Positions 1 through 5,101 of a stretch of DNA of 42,158 bases are shown here, piece after piece (the stretch's first letter is position 1; every line of letters begins with the position of its first letter). The stretch is from a virus, in the IMG/VR virus record IMGVR_UViG_3300032562_000064, positions 1-42,158 of that record, one strand, 5' to 3'. The translations under genes were made by a program, and so were the position numbers. The notes below the pieces were generated by a model. That model searched no databases. It was not told the DNA's origin and saw only the letters and a program-made list of their open reading frames with translations.

Positions 1-123
1 TAGGGCGCTGTTGGGGTTAGGCGATGCGAGCCTCGCGTTTCTCGGCGTCTCGCATCGCGTAGTAATGGTAGCGGATGGTGAGCAGCAAAGCGACGCCATC
101 ATCGGCGCTCAGCGTATTGCCGC
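1..123. repeat. Direct repeat copy 1 of 1421-1543
   Basis: Bases 1-123 are identical to 1421-1543 and diverge at base 124/1544. The segment lies immediately upstream (in leftward gene sense) of where the Ala-rich repeat gene starts in the other copy, and it covers the 3' end of the 88-residue gene found at 1437-1703. Its position at the contig edge suggests that the assembly broke at a duplicated locus. Confidence 0.95.
17..123 (-). pseudogene. 3' remnant of the 88-aa small gene
   Basis: Read on the minus strand, this stretch encodes the same C-terminal tail (…NTLSADDGVALLLTIRYHY…, ending AEKREARIA) as the intact gene at 1437-1703. Here it has no N-terminal half: the frame upstream of base 123 runs into the antisense of the neighbouring gene and loses all similarity. 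It looks like a truncated copy left by recombination between the two duplicated units. An alternative is that it is still translated as part of a chimeric ORF, but I see no start signal for that. Confidence 0.7.
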
Positions 124-128
124 TTGAG

Positions 129-539
129 TTAGGCGGCAATCTTTGCGGCCAGGCGGTCCATTTCCTGAGCGTAGGAGTTGCGCTGCGCTTCGATTGCGGC
201 CATCGTGACTGCATGCGCATCAATCGCATCGAGGGATTTCCAGAGCGCCTTTTCAGCGGCCTTGCGCGTCTTGTGCGCCTGCTCGATGCTCGGGCGGGAC
301 AGAACAGTTCCGAACACGTCGAACACGACACCGCGGAAGATGCGACTCTGATGCCCTGAGTCCGCGCTTGCGCTTTCCAGGATGGCGAACAACAGCCCGT
401 TGTCGGTTTCGCGCGTCATCAGGATGCGAGCGCGGAAGTAGCGCAGCGTGTCGTCGTCGACGTAATGGGTCCGGCCCTTGAGGTTCATCTGCGCATTGCG
501 CTTCGTATCGGACGAGAGGCGGCTGTAGAGTTCAGTCAT
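129..539 (-). CDS. Hypothetical early protein, 136 aa
   Basis: Function not recognised. The start is ATG at 539, preceded by AGGAGC seven bases away and by the strong promoter at 572-600, so this is the first gene of a leftward transcript. The upstream 127 bases, including promoter and ribosome binding site, are identical to those in front of the unrelated gene at 1437-1703, so two different proteins share one expression cassette. The protein is charged and probably helical towards its C-terminus (residues about 85-136 rich in Ala, Glu, Lys and Arg), with no membrane segment or cysteine motif. A longer reading frame extends upstream through the promoter and is not credible. Confidence 0.75.
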   Translation of the reverse strand: MTELYSRLSSDTKRNAQMNLKGRTHYVDDDTLRYFRARILMTRETDNGLLFAILESASADSGHQSRIFRGVVFDVFGTVLSRPSIEQAHKTRKAAEKALWKSLDAIDAHAVTMAAIEAQRNSYAQEMDRLAAKIAA

Positions 540-571
540 GTTCGTTGCTCCTATTCGCTGTTGACGGTCTG

Positions 572-600
572 AATATTGCGCAGTTCGCAACATCTGTCAA
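572..600 (-). promoter_or_regulatory. Leftward sigma-70 type promoter, copy 1
   Basis: On the minus strand there is TTGACA (595-600), a 17-base spacer and AATATT (572-577), followed by the ribosome binding site and ATG of the 136-aa gene at 539. The -35 box is consensus and the spacing ideal; the -10 box is moderate. The spacer contains the inverted repeat TTGCG-N5-CGCAA (576-590), and a second perfect inverted repeat lies just upstream of the -35 box. Confidence 0.75.
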
Positions 601-610
601 GCGAAATACG

Positions 611-626
611 ATCACGAAAGCGTGAT
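611..626. promoter_or_regulatory. Operator-like palindrome ATCACG-AAAG-CGTGAT, copy 1
   Basis: This is a perfect 6-base inverted repeat with a 4-base centre, 10 bases upstream of the -35 box. It is repeated exactly at 1775-1790. Its position beside a strong early promoter fits a repressor or activator site; no protein can be assigned to it from sequence alone. Confidence 0.55.
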
Positions 627-765
627 TTATCGTTTTCGCCCGGAATCGTGGGCTTTGCAGGTTGCGAGGGTCGATCCCGCAGGGGTGGCAGGCGCGGATG
701 CTGTTGAGCGTGGTCGTGTACATCGTCATGGTGGTTCCTCTGTGTGGGCGTAGGGCGCTGTTGGG

Positions 766-1398
766 TTATCCGAATATTTCGATGAATTTTGCGAGTTGGG
801 CGTCCCTGGCGGCGGCCCCGGCGGCGGCCCTGGCGGCGGCCCTGGCGGCGGCCCCGGCGGCGTCCCAGGCGGCGTCCCTGGCGGCGTCCCAGGCGGCGTC
901 CCAGGCGGCGTCCCAGGCGGCGTCCCTGGCGGCGGCCCTGGCGGCGGCCCAGGCGGCGGCCCAGGCGGCGTCCCTGGCGGCGGCCCTGGCGGCGGCCCCG
1001 GCGGCGCCCCAGGTGGCGGCCCAGGTGGCGTCCCCGGCGGCGGCCCTGGCGGCGGCCAATTCCTCTCGACGGGCCTCGCCATTGGCAAAATTCTCCGCCG
1101 CGTCGAGAGCATCACGCGACCGCTGATCGGTCATCAAGCGCTCGACCTGACGCGCGCACCACACGGCGTAGAGCCGCCACTCCTTGTCAAACTGCGGCTC
1201 GGCCCGACAGCACCACAGCGCGTCGTCGATCCCGTTGCTTTCGGCGATGACGACGTAGGGGATGGGCGTATCGTCGCCGTAATCCGGGCCGAGAAATGCT
1301 TTCAGCTTCTGGTAGCCCTCCAGCGGCTTTTTGCGAGGGTCGATCCCGCAAGGCGAATGCGCGCGGATTCGGTTGAGCGTGGTTGTGTACTTCGTCAT
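766..1398 (-). CDS. Phage protein with (DAAW/RDAA)n Ala-rich repeat tail, 210 aa
   Basis: The start is ATG at 1398, preceded by AGAGGAG. Residues 1-110 form a conserved globular part with YTTTLNRIRA, PCGIDPR, an ESNGIDDALWC motif, YAVWCARQVERLM and a DALDAAENFANGEA segment. Residues about 115-200 are a tetrapeptide repeat of the type xAAx (DAAW, RDAA, ARAA), and the protein ends AQLAKFIEIFG. Proteins with this head and a variable Ala/Asp/Trp/Arg tail are widespread in phages and prophages of GC-rich bacteria, but their role is unknown to me. The repeat DNA has a 12-base period and is likely to change length by slippage. The gene follows the 88-aa gene in the same leftward transcript, and a second copy probably bridges the contig ends. 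Confidence 0.85.
   Translation of the reverse strand: MTKYTTTLNRIRAHSPCGIDPRKKPLEGYQKLKAFLGPDYGDDTPIPYVVIAESNGIDDALWCCRAEPQFDKEWRLYAVWCARQVERLMTDQRSRDALDAAENFANGEARREELAAARAAAGDATWAATWGAAGAAARAAARDAAWAAAWAAARAAARDAAWDAAWDAAWDAARDAAWDAAGAAARAAARAAAGAAARDAQLAKFIEIFG
802..1057. repeat. 12-bp period tandem repeat inside the Ala-rich gene
   Basis: About 250 bases are built of degenerate 12-base units of the form GGCGGCSNCCYN (plus strand), that is four codons per unit on the coding minus strand. The units differ mostly at first and second codon positions, giving Asp-Ala-Ala-Trp, Arg-Asp-Ala-Ala and Ala-Arg-Ala-Ala variants. The array stays in frame throughout. Confidence 0.9.
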
Positions 1399-1437
1399 GA
1401 TGGGCTCCTCTGTGTGGGGGTAGGGCGCTGTTGGGGT
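1331..1437. repeat. Diverged repeat of 662-768 (gene 5' end and leader)
   Basis: Bases 1331-1437 and 662-768 align along their length with scattered differences. They encode the same N-terminal motif and share the upstream leader with its purine-rich ribosome binding site. Together with the two exact repeats this shows that 1-661 and 1331-1825 are two versions of one mosaic module. Confidence 0.8.
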
Positions 1438-1543
1438 TAGGCGATGCGAGCCTCGCGTTTCTCGGCGTCTCGCATCGCGTAGTAATGGTAGCGGATGGTG
1501 AGCAGCAAAGCGACGCCATCATCGGCGCTCAGCGTATTGCCGC
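1421..1543. repeat. Direct repeat copy 2 of 1-123
   Basis: Identical to bases 1-123. It covers the gap between the Ala-rich gene and the 88-aa gene, plus the last 107 bases of the latter. Confidence 0.95.
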
Positions 1544-1703
1544 GGCAGTCGAGCCCGACGCATACTTGCTGGGTTCCCTCGCGAACATAGCCCCCGCACC
1601 TGGGAATCCAGAATTCGCGGGTTACGCGCTCACCGCTGAATTTGTCGTCGTAGCTGAGTGCTACAGTGAAATCTGAGATTTTGCGGATCATGGTCTTGGT
1701 CAT
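1437..1703 (-). CDS. Hypothetical early protein, 88 aa
   Basis: Function not recognised. The ATG at 1703 has AGGAGC seven bases upstream and the second copy of the duplicated promoter in front, making it the first gene of a leftward transcript that continues into the Ala-rich repeat gene. The sequence begins MTKTMIRKISDF and has a mixed alpha/beta look, with two cysteines (GGYVREGTQQVCVGLDC). The C-terminal 35 residues are duplicated as a remnant at 17-123. There is no signal peptide or membrane segment. Confidence 0.75.
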   Translation of the reverse strand: MTKTMIRKISDFTVALSYDDKFSGERVTREFWIPRCGGYVREGTQQVCVGLDCRGNTLSADDGVALLLTIRYHYYAMRDAEKREARIA

Positions 1704-1825
1704 GTTCGTTGCTCCTATTCGCTGTTGACGGTCTGAATATTGCGCAGTTCGCAACATCTGTCAAGCGAAATACGATCACGAAAGCGTGATTTATCGTTTT
1801 CGCCCGGAATCGTGGGCTTTGCAGG
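1699..1825. repeat. Duplicated promoter/operator cassette, copy 2
   Basis: Identical to 535-661. It contains the promoter at 1736-1764 and the palindrome at 1775-1790, and abuts the end of the zinc-ribbon ORF at 1791. Confidence 0.95.
1736..1764 (-). promoter_or_regulatory. Leftward sigma-70 type promoter, copy 2
   Basis: The boxes are the same as in copy 1: TTGACA at 1759-1764, a 17-base spacer carrying TTGCG-N5-CGCAA (1740-1754), and AATATT at 1736-1741. The ATCACG-AAAG-CGTGAT palindrome lies at 1775-1790. It should drive the 88-aa gene and the Ala-rich repeat gene. Confidence 0.75.
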
Positions 1826-2036
1826 GCTCGCATGTTCCTGGAACGCGATACTCGGATTCATGCACAAGTCGGCGGAATTTCTGTTCGTCGACAAACCGTT
1901 TGCCGCAGCGGCCACATCTGCATGGCAATCGCACTATGTCGTCAAGGTGAGGCGTGCCCGGCGTCCGATTCGTCTGAAATCGGTGCAGAATCGCGTCCAA
2001 GCGATGCAGTTCCGCGCTTTCGTCGTACCCCACCAT
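1791..2036 (-). CDS. Zinc-ribbon-like protein, 81 aa (possible 3' half of a split HTH gene)
   Basis: Read from ATG at 2036 (MVGYDESAELHRLDA…), the protein has a CRCGRCGKRF cluster near residues 40-49 and a CEPC pair near residues 71-74, suggesting a small zinc-binding fold. The first residues are natural-looking protein although they overlap the 3' end of the HTH frame by about 95 bases. Removing one G from the GGGG run at about 2028-2031 would join the HTH frame to this one without a break, so it may be the second half of a single DNA-binding protein. A weak GGAA upstream of 2036 allows independent initiation. Confidence 0.6.
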   Translation of the reverse strand: MVGYDESAELHRLDAILHRFQTNRTPGTPHLDDIVRLPCRCGRCGKRFVDEQKFRRLVHESEYRVPGTCEPCKAHDSGRKR

Positions 2037-2271
2037 TGTCGGTCCGTTCCATCGCGTGCGCCAGCCATGCCGCGCGCGCCTCATGCCAATCGAAGTTTTT
2101 GGGCGGCGAGCGATTTACATTAGACTTGTGAACGCCTATCAGCCGCGCCGTCTCTGTCATGGTCGCCGCGCCAGCACGATACAACGCCATCGCCGTCACT
2201 CGCCGCGCGTCACGTTCGAGCCTCTGAGCCAATGTCGGCCGCGCCAACCCAACCTCGCCATAATGCAACAT
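1942..2271 (-). CDS. Small HTH DNA-binding protein, 109 aa (probable regulator)
   Basis: The frame contains a helix-turn-helix of the recombinase/sigma-4 style: AMALYRAGAATMTETARLIG followed by VHKSNVNR, about residues 27-54 from ATG at 2271. The stretch DWHEARAAWLAHAMERTDNG follows and looks genuine. After that the frame turns into low-quality Arg/Ser-rich sequence while the +1 frame becomes a zinc-ribbon protein. The predicted promoter places transcription start only a few bases before the ATG, so the message may be leaderless. Three copies of TAATGCAA flank the promoter, which suggests autoregulation. A GTG at 2280 is an alternative start, but it would lie upstream of the expected transcript start. 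Confidence 0.6.
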   Translation of the reverse strand: MLHYGEVGLARPTLAQRLERDARRVTAMALYRAGAATMTETARLIGVHKSNVNRSPPKNFDWHEARAAWLAHAMERTDNGGVRRKRGTASLGRDSAPISDESDAGHASP

Positions 2272-2310
2272 TCGTCGCACGATAATGCAATGGGCGTTGA
2301 ATTAATGCAA
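2261..2310 (-). promoter_or_regulatory. Promoter with three direct repeats TAATGCAA
   Basis: TAATGCAA occurs at 2261-2268, 2283-2290 and 2303-2310, spaced 22 and 20 bases, about two helical turns. On the minus strand TTGCAT (2305-2310), a 17-base spacer and CATTAT (2282-2287) form a promoter whose two boxes lie inside the second and third repeats. Occupancy of the repeats would block RNA polymerase, the expected layout for an autorepressor site. Confidence 0.6.
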
Positions 2311-2438
2311 CTCGGTTGCACAAATTCCCGTCAGTTCCATAATATCGATACACAACACAACGAAATCAACAACTTAAACAATTGTCTAACATTTTCCCTC
2401 GCGTGCGCGCGCGCAGTAGTACGTCGAAACGTTCGTGA

Positions 2439-2448
2439 AGGGCATTGC
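2439..2448 (+). promoter_or_regulatory. AGGGCATTGC motif, instance 1
   Basis: The ten-base core lies 41 bases before the ATG at 2480 and is followed by GTAACG. It is one of five plus-strand instances. Confidence 0.6.
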
Positions 2449-2479
2449 GTAACGCGCAACTCCCGCTCTCATTTCCCCC

Positions 2480-2974
2480 ATGAAGAAATCCCGCCCTCGA
2501 TCCGAAATCCTCGCCCAAGACCCGCCAATCCCCTGCATCGGCGTCCCGGCCAAAATCCAGCGCGCAATCTGCGTCATGGTCGACGAAGGGCTGCCAATCC
2601 ACGTCGCAGCCGAACGCGCCGGAATCACAACTCACAAGCTCCGGGTTGCGTTCGCAGACCCGAATGTGCTGGCGTTCACACGGAAGAGGAGGCAGATGCT
2701 CAGAGAGAGCCTGTGCAGCGCAAACGATCATCGGCTGGCAGAGATACGCGACGCGGCGAACAACATGCCTGCCGTCAACGCCATCCTCGCGCTGGAGCGC
2801 ATGACCAATCCCGAGGCGGATGGGCGATCAGCGCCCACGCACGCGATTGGCGTGACGATTCAGATCGTATCGGCGCGGCCAGACGACGGTCAGGGTGTGC
2901 TAATCGACGCAAGTGCGGCCGCTCCCATCGATCGGGACGCGGTCGACGTCGATCTGGAGGAACCCGAGGCGTGA
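2480..2974 (+). CDS. Candidate terminase small subunit (HTH protein), 164 aa
   Basis: A helix-turn-helix is visible at about residues 37-55 (IHVAAERAGITTHKLRVAF), followed by an Arg-rich helix and the segment MPAVNAILALERM, and an acidic C-terminus (DAVDVDLEEPEA). This order (N-terminal HTH, central helices, acidic tail) is typical of small terminase subunits that bind the packaging site. Position upstream of the large subunit, separated only by small genes and an inserted leftward operon, supports the idea. The ATG at 2480 is preceded by a pyrimidine run (ATTTCCCCC) with no ribosome binding site, which is odd for this genome. It could also be a transcriptional regulator. Confidence 0.55.
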   Translation: MKKSRPRSEILAQDPPIPCIGVPAKIQRAICVMVDEGLPIHVAAERAGITTHKLRVAFADPNVLAFTRKRRQMLRESLCSANDHRLAEIRDAANNMPAVNAILALERMTNPEADGRSAPTHAIGVTIQIVSARPDDGQGVLIDASAAAPIDRDAVDVDLEEPEA

Positions 2975-3150
2975 GGGGCGCCGGGGAAAACTGGGCGCTC
3001 CAGTTGAGCTCCTCCCCCCCCTCTGCATTTTTCGGCCTGGGATTTATTGGGGTGTGCTGGAAATTATTGGGGCTTTGGAATTTTGGGTGGCCTGGGATTT
3101 TGAGGCTGAGTACGGCGACTGCGCGAGGAGGGTTTGGTGATGGGTTCTGA
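2971..3150 (+). CDS. Uncertain small ORF, 59 aa, hydrophobic
   Basis: A GTG at 2971 overlaps the preceding stop codon and opens a frame rich in Phe, Gly, Leu and Trp (FGLGFIGVCWKLLGLWNF), possibly one membrane segment. It overlaps the next gene by 11 bases. The neighbouring frame over the same DNA also reads as a Trp-rich peptide that stops exactly at the next start codon. I cannot decide between the two, and the 165 bases before 3140 may simply be non-coding. Confidence 0.25.
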   Translation: MRGAGENWALQLSSSPPSAFFGLGFIGVCWKLLGLWNFGWPGILRLSTATARGGFGDGF

Positions 3151-3283
3151 TCTCGGAGACGGGTTTGGCAAGGCGATGGTCGCTGGAGCGATCGCGGTCG
3201 GGCTTATCGCGTTTGGCTTGGGTGGGTTGTTTGCGTTGTCCATCGAGTGGGTTCAACAGCATGTGTGGCTTGTGCTGCATTGA
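3140..3283 (+). CDS. Small membrane protein, 47 aa
   Basis: ATG at 3140 follows a strong GAGGAGG eight bases upstream. The protein starts MGSDLGDGFGKAM and then has one membrane segment, about residues 13-34 (AVGLIAFGLGGLFAL within it), and a short polar C-terminus ending VQQHVWLVLH. The length, strong ribosome binding site and tight packing with the next gene indicate a real gene. The function is unknown; small single-span proteins like this are common in phage early and accessory regions. Confidence 0.7.
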   Translation: MGSDLGDGFGKAMVAGAIAVGLIAFGLGGLFALSIEWVQQHVWLVLH

Positions 3284-3294
3284 GGGGGTTGGCG

Positions 3295-3531
3295 ATGGCT
3301 TTTCACTGGCGAAGGTTCGACGCTCAGCCGCGGGCGGTGAAGGAGGTCGTTTGGGATTGGAATGTGGACGTGGGGTTTGCGGTTGATCCTGGGGCGGCTA
3401 TCGAGGTTGCGGCGGCGCTTCGTCGCGATGTCGAGCGCCGTTTGCGTGGGGCGCGCGCGGAGGATCGCCGGCGAGGGCGGCGGGTGCGTCCTGGGGGGTT
3501 TGAGCGGTTTATGCCAGGGGCGTCCCGATGA
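3295..3531 (+). CDS. Hypothetical phage protein, 78 aa
   Basis: I place the start at ATG 3295 (MAFHWRRFDAQPRAV…) because a GAGGGGG run lies eight bases upstream and the sequence before it is unlike protein. The frame contains VVWDWNVDVGF and an Arg-rich C-terminal half (LRRDVERRLRGARAEDRRRG). It ends at a TGA that overlaps the next ATG (ATGA), so the two genes are translationally coupled. No known domain recognised. Confidence 0.65.
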   Translation: MAFHWRRFDAQPRAVKEVVWDWNVDVGFAVDPGAAIEVAAALRRDVERRLRGARAEDRRRGRRVRPGGFERFMPGASR

Positions 3532-3719
3532 AGGTTTTGAAGGGCTGGGGTGTGTATTTGCTGCCGGCGGGTGAGAAGCATGTGATGCCGGTCTGCGATT
3601 CTACGGAGCACGCGTGTTCGTCGACGTGCTGGTGCCTACCGCGGCTTGACGGCGATGTATGGGTTCACTCGGCGGCGGACGGGCGCGAGAAGGCCGAGCG
3701 GCTGGAGACGCGGCATTAG
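3528..3719 (+). CDS. Cys-rich small phage protein, 63 aa
   Basis: ATG at 3528 overlaps the upstream stop. The protein has a compact cysteine cluster (VCDSTEHACSSTCWCLPRL) and then VWVHSAADGREKAE. Small phage proteins with a CWC-P motif and a VHxAADGRE ending are common in GC-rich phages, but no function is known to me. The cysteines could bind zinc. Confidence 0.7.
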   Translation: MKVLKGWGVYLLPAGEKHVMPVCDSTEHACSSTCWCLPRLDGDVWVHSAADGREKAERLETRH

Positions 3720-3731
3720 CGAGGCGCGCGG

Positions 3732-3908
3732 GTGAAACTGATCGAGATCAAATCCGAGGCTCAGCGGGTGATGCTGGAGCGCGTTGTGGCTGATCCCGCT
3801 GAGGCTGATCGTCGTGGGATGACGGCGGAGTTGGCGCGCGCGTCGTTAGCGGCGTTTCACGGCCGGCGTGTTTTGCCTACTCGGTTGCACCCTTCGCGGC
3901 GTGGCTGA
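3732..3908 (+). CDS. Small hypothetical protein, 58 aa, GTG start
   Basis: A GTG at 3732 with GAGGCG nine bases upstream opens a frame beginning KLIEIKSEAQRVMLERVVAD, with continuous protein-like composition to TGA at 3906. It lies 12 bases after the preceding gene in the same direction. It overlaps the 3' end of the convergent leftward gene at 3877 by 32 bases. No domain recognised. Confidence 0.5.
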   Translation: MKLIEIKSEAQRVMLERVVADPAEADRRGMTAELARASLAAFHGRRVLPTRLHPSRRG

Positions 3909-4122
3909 GGGCGAGTTCTGAGCGCGCAAAAATACGCAGCCGCTTTGCAGCGCGTGCGGCCCGCGTAGCGGCTAACTCGTCCGCTGCATTTTCCATCGCC
4001 GCCGCGCGCTCGCGATGGGCGAACGCGACGAGCAGACTTACGTGGCCCTCGCGCTTATATGGTAGCGCGCACTCGCAGATTTCCTCGGCTAGCTCTCGCG
4101 CCCGTTCCTCGATCGTGCTCAT
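3877..4122 (-). CDS. Hypothetical protein, 81 aa, coupled to the recombinase
   Basis: The start is ATG at 4122 ([18 protein letters not shown]…), overlapping the recombinase stop codon as ATGA. The protein is predicted mostly helical and charged ([28 protein letters not shown]). It is the last gene of a three-gene leftward operon (5029, 4799, 4122) with stop/start overlaps throughout, so it probably works with, or is co-expressed with, the recombinase. No known family assigned. Confidence 0.7.
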   Translation of the reverse strand: MSTIEERARELAEEICECALPYKREGHVSLLVAFAHRERAAAMENAADELAATRAARAAKRLRIFARSELALSHAAKGATE

Positions 4123-4799
4123 TCTTTCGTTTCCCTCTTTCCGTGCGACAGCCCGAGGCGTTTCCTGACGCGCTCGACGGTTTCCGGGTGCCACGGCTTG
4201 CCTGTAACTGTGGCGACGCCGATCCTGTTGAGATGGGTCGCGGCGGCATATTTCCCGAGGTCTTTGATGCTGGTGAATAGGTCGCGCAGGGACTCGGCGC
4301 GGACCATCGCTTTTCCGGCGTCGCGCGCGTTGTGCTCGGGGTTGCCGAGCGGCCGGCCGGATTTTGTACCGACGATCTTGACACGCGCGAGGGCGGCTTT
4401 GGTGCGTTGCGAGATCAGGGCGCGCTCCTTTTCGGCAATGGCGGCGAACAGGTGGAGGATGAACGGATCGACGTCGGGCCCGAGCTCGGCGACGATGAAC
4501 GGAACGCGGTGCGCCATGAGGCCGCTGATGAAGTGGACGTCGCGGGAGAGCCTGTCGAGCTTGGCGACGACGACCGGCGCATTGAGGCGCTTGCCTTCGT
4601 CGATAGCCGCTTTGAGGACGGGGCGCGTGTCGAGCGCGTCTGCGCCCTTGCCAGTCTCGATCTCGACGTATTCCCCGGCGATCGTCATGCCGTTGGCTTC
4701 GCAGAAGATCGCGATGGCGTCGCGCTGGGCGTCGAGCCCGAGGCCGGACCTGCCTTGGCGCTGGGTAGAAACACGTAGGTAGGAGACGACCGGCGTCAT
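4119..4799 (-). CDS. Small serine recombinase (resolvase/invertase family), 226 aa
   Basis: Starting at ATG 4799, the protein opens with [12 protein letters not shown], where Ser11 in the YxRVS motif is the expected nucleophile. It continues with [11 protein letters not shown], the [10 protein letters not shown] motif (catalytic arginine region), [20 protein letters not shown] (the E helix) and a C-terminal region with a probable HTH ([16 protein letters not shown], then [17 protein letters not shown]). The length fits the small serine recombinases (resolvases, invertases, short transposon recombinases), not the large phage integrases. It is the only site-specific recombinase visible, so it may integrate the phage, resolve multimers, or invert a segment. 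It sits in a leftward operon inserted between the packaging genes. Confidence 0.88.
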   Translation of the reverse strand: MTPVVSYLRVSTQRQGRSGLGLDAQRDAIAIFCEANGMTIAGEYVEIETGKGADALDTRPVLKAAIDEGKRLNAPVVVAKLDRLSRDVHFISGLMAHRVPFIVAELGPDVDPFILHLFAAIAEKERALISQRTKAALARVKIVGTKSGRPLGNPEHNARDAGKAMVRAESLRDLFTSIKDLGKYAAATHLNRIGVATVTGKPWHPETVERVRKRLGLSHGKRETKE

Positions 4800-5029
4800 T
4801 TCAGCGCCACATCGATCATCGCGCGCCAGACCGCGGCCATGTCGTCGACGGGCAACTGATCCGCAACACGAACCATCGCCTCCGTCGGCTCTCGCATCTC
4901 TGCAATTGCCCTGCGCGCGTATTTCCGGTAACCTTCCTGATACCCCTCGGGCATTTTGTCCCACGGCAGAAGCCCGTCCCATACGCTGGCCGCGATGATT
5001 TTTGCAACGCGTTCTACGGTCTCGCTCAT
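4796..5029 (-). CDS. Hypothetical phage protein, 77 aa
   Basis: I choose ATG 5029 ([19 protein letters not shown]…). The residues before it are poor and an AAGG lies upstream of this ATG. The protein ends DVALK with its stop overlapping the recombinase start (ATGA). It is of a type often seen in GC-rich phages: [13 protein letters not shown], a [20 protein letters not shown] core and a [12 protein letters not shown] end. Function unknown. It is the first gene of the recombinase operon. Confidence 0.7.
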   Translation of the reverse strand: MSETVERVAKIIAASVWDGLLPWDKMPEGYQEGYRKYARRAIAEMREPTEAMVRVADQLPVDDMAAVWRAMIDVALK

Positions 5030-5037
5030 TTTCGGCC

Positions 5038-5101
5038 TTGCGCCCCTGTGCTGTATGTGTGAGGTATGTGCTGGTTTTGGCAAGGCGTCAAGGGGGAAGT
5101 G
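5038..5101. promoter_or_regulatory. Divergent promoter gap between recombinase operon and late block
   Basis: The gap of about 70 bases separates leftward and rightward operons. On the minus strand TTGACG, a 17-base spacer and CATACC resemble a weak promoter for the recombinase operon. No clear sigma-70 boxes were found for the rightward block. Confidence 0.35.

Larger units (their letters stand above)
535..661. repeat. Duplicated promoter/operator cassette, copy 1
   Basis: These 127 bases are identical to 1699-1825. The unit contains a start codon, a ribosome binding site, -10 and -35 boxes and two small palindromes, all reading leftward. Perfect identity over non-coding DNA implies a recent duplication, gene conversion or strong selection on the control element. 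Confidence 0.95.
532..729 (-). pseudogene. Truncated copy of the Ala-rich repeat gene N-terminus
   Basis: The first 23 or so residues (MTMYTTTLNSIRACHPCGID…) match the start of the 210-aa protein at 766-1398, including the YTTTLN and PCGIDPR motifs. The frame then runs straight into the duplicated promoter cassette and the rest of the 65 residues is antisense of control DNA. A ribosome binding site (GAGGAA) remains before the ATG at 729. It is best read as a 5' gene fragment joined to a promoter by recombination. It could still yield a short peptide. Confidence 0.65.

Noticed and set aside
802-1057. CRISPR-like regular repeats
   Set aside because: The period is 12 bases with no spacers, and the array is a continuous coding frame.
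796-1440. Plus-strand ORF with a collagen-like GGxPGG pattern
   Set aside because: It is the antisense of the in-frame Ala-rich repeat gene, whose conserved N-terminal domain and ribosome binding site show that the minus strand is coding.
2056-3150. 364-aa Arg/His-rich plus-strand ORF
   Set aside because: It overlaps the HTH gene on one side and the terminase-small candidate on the other. Its composition is typical of a shadow frame in GC-rich DNA.
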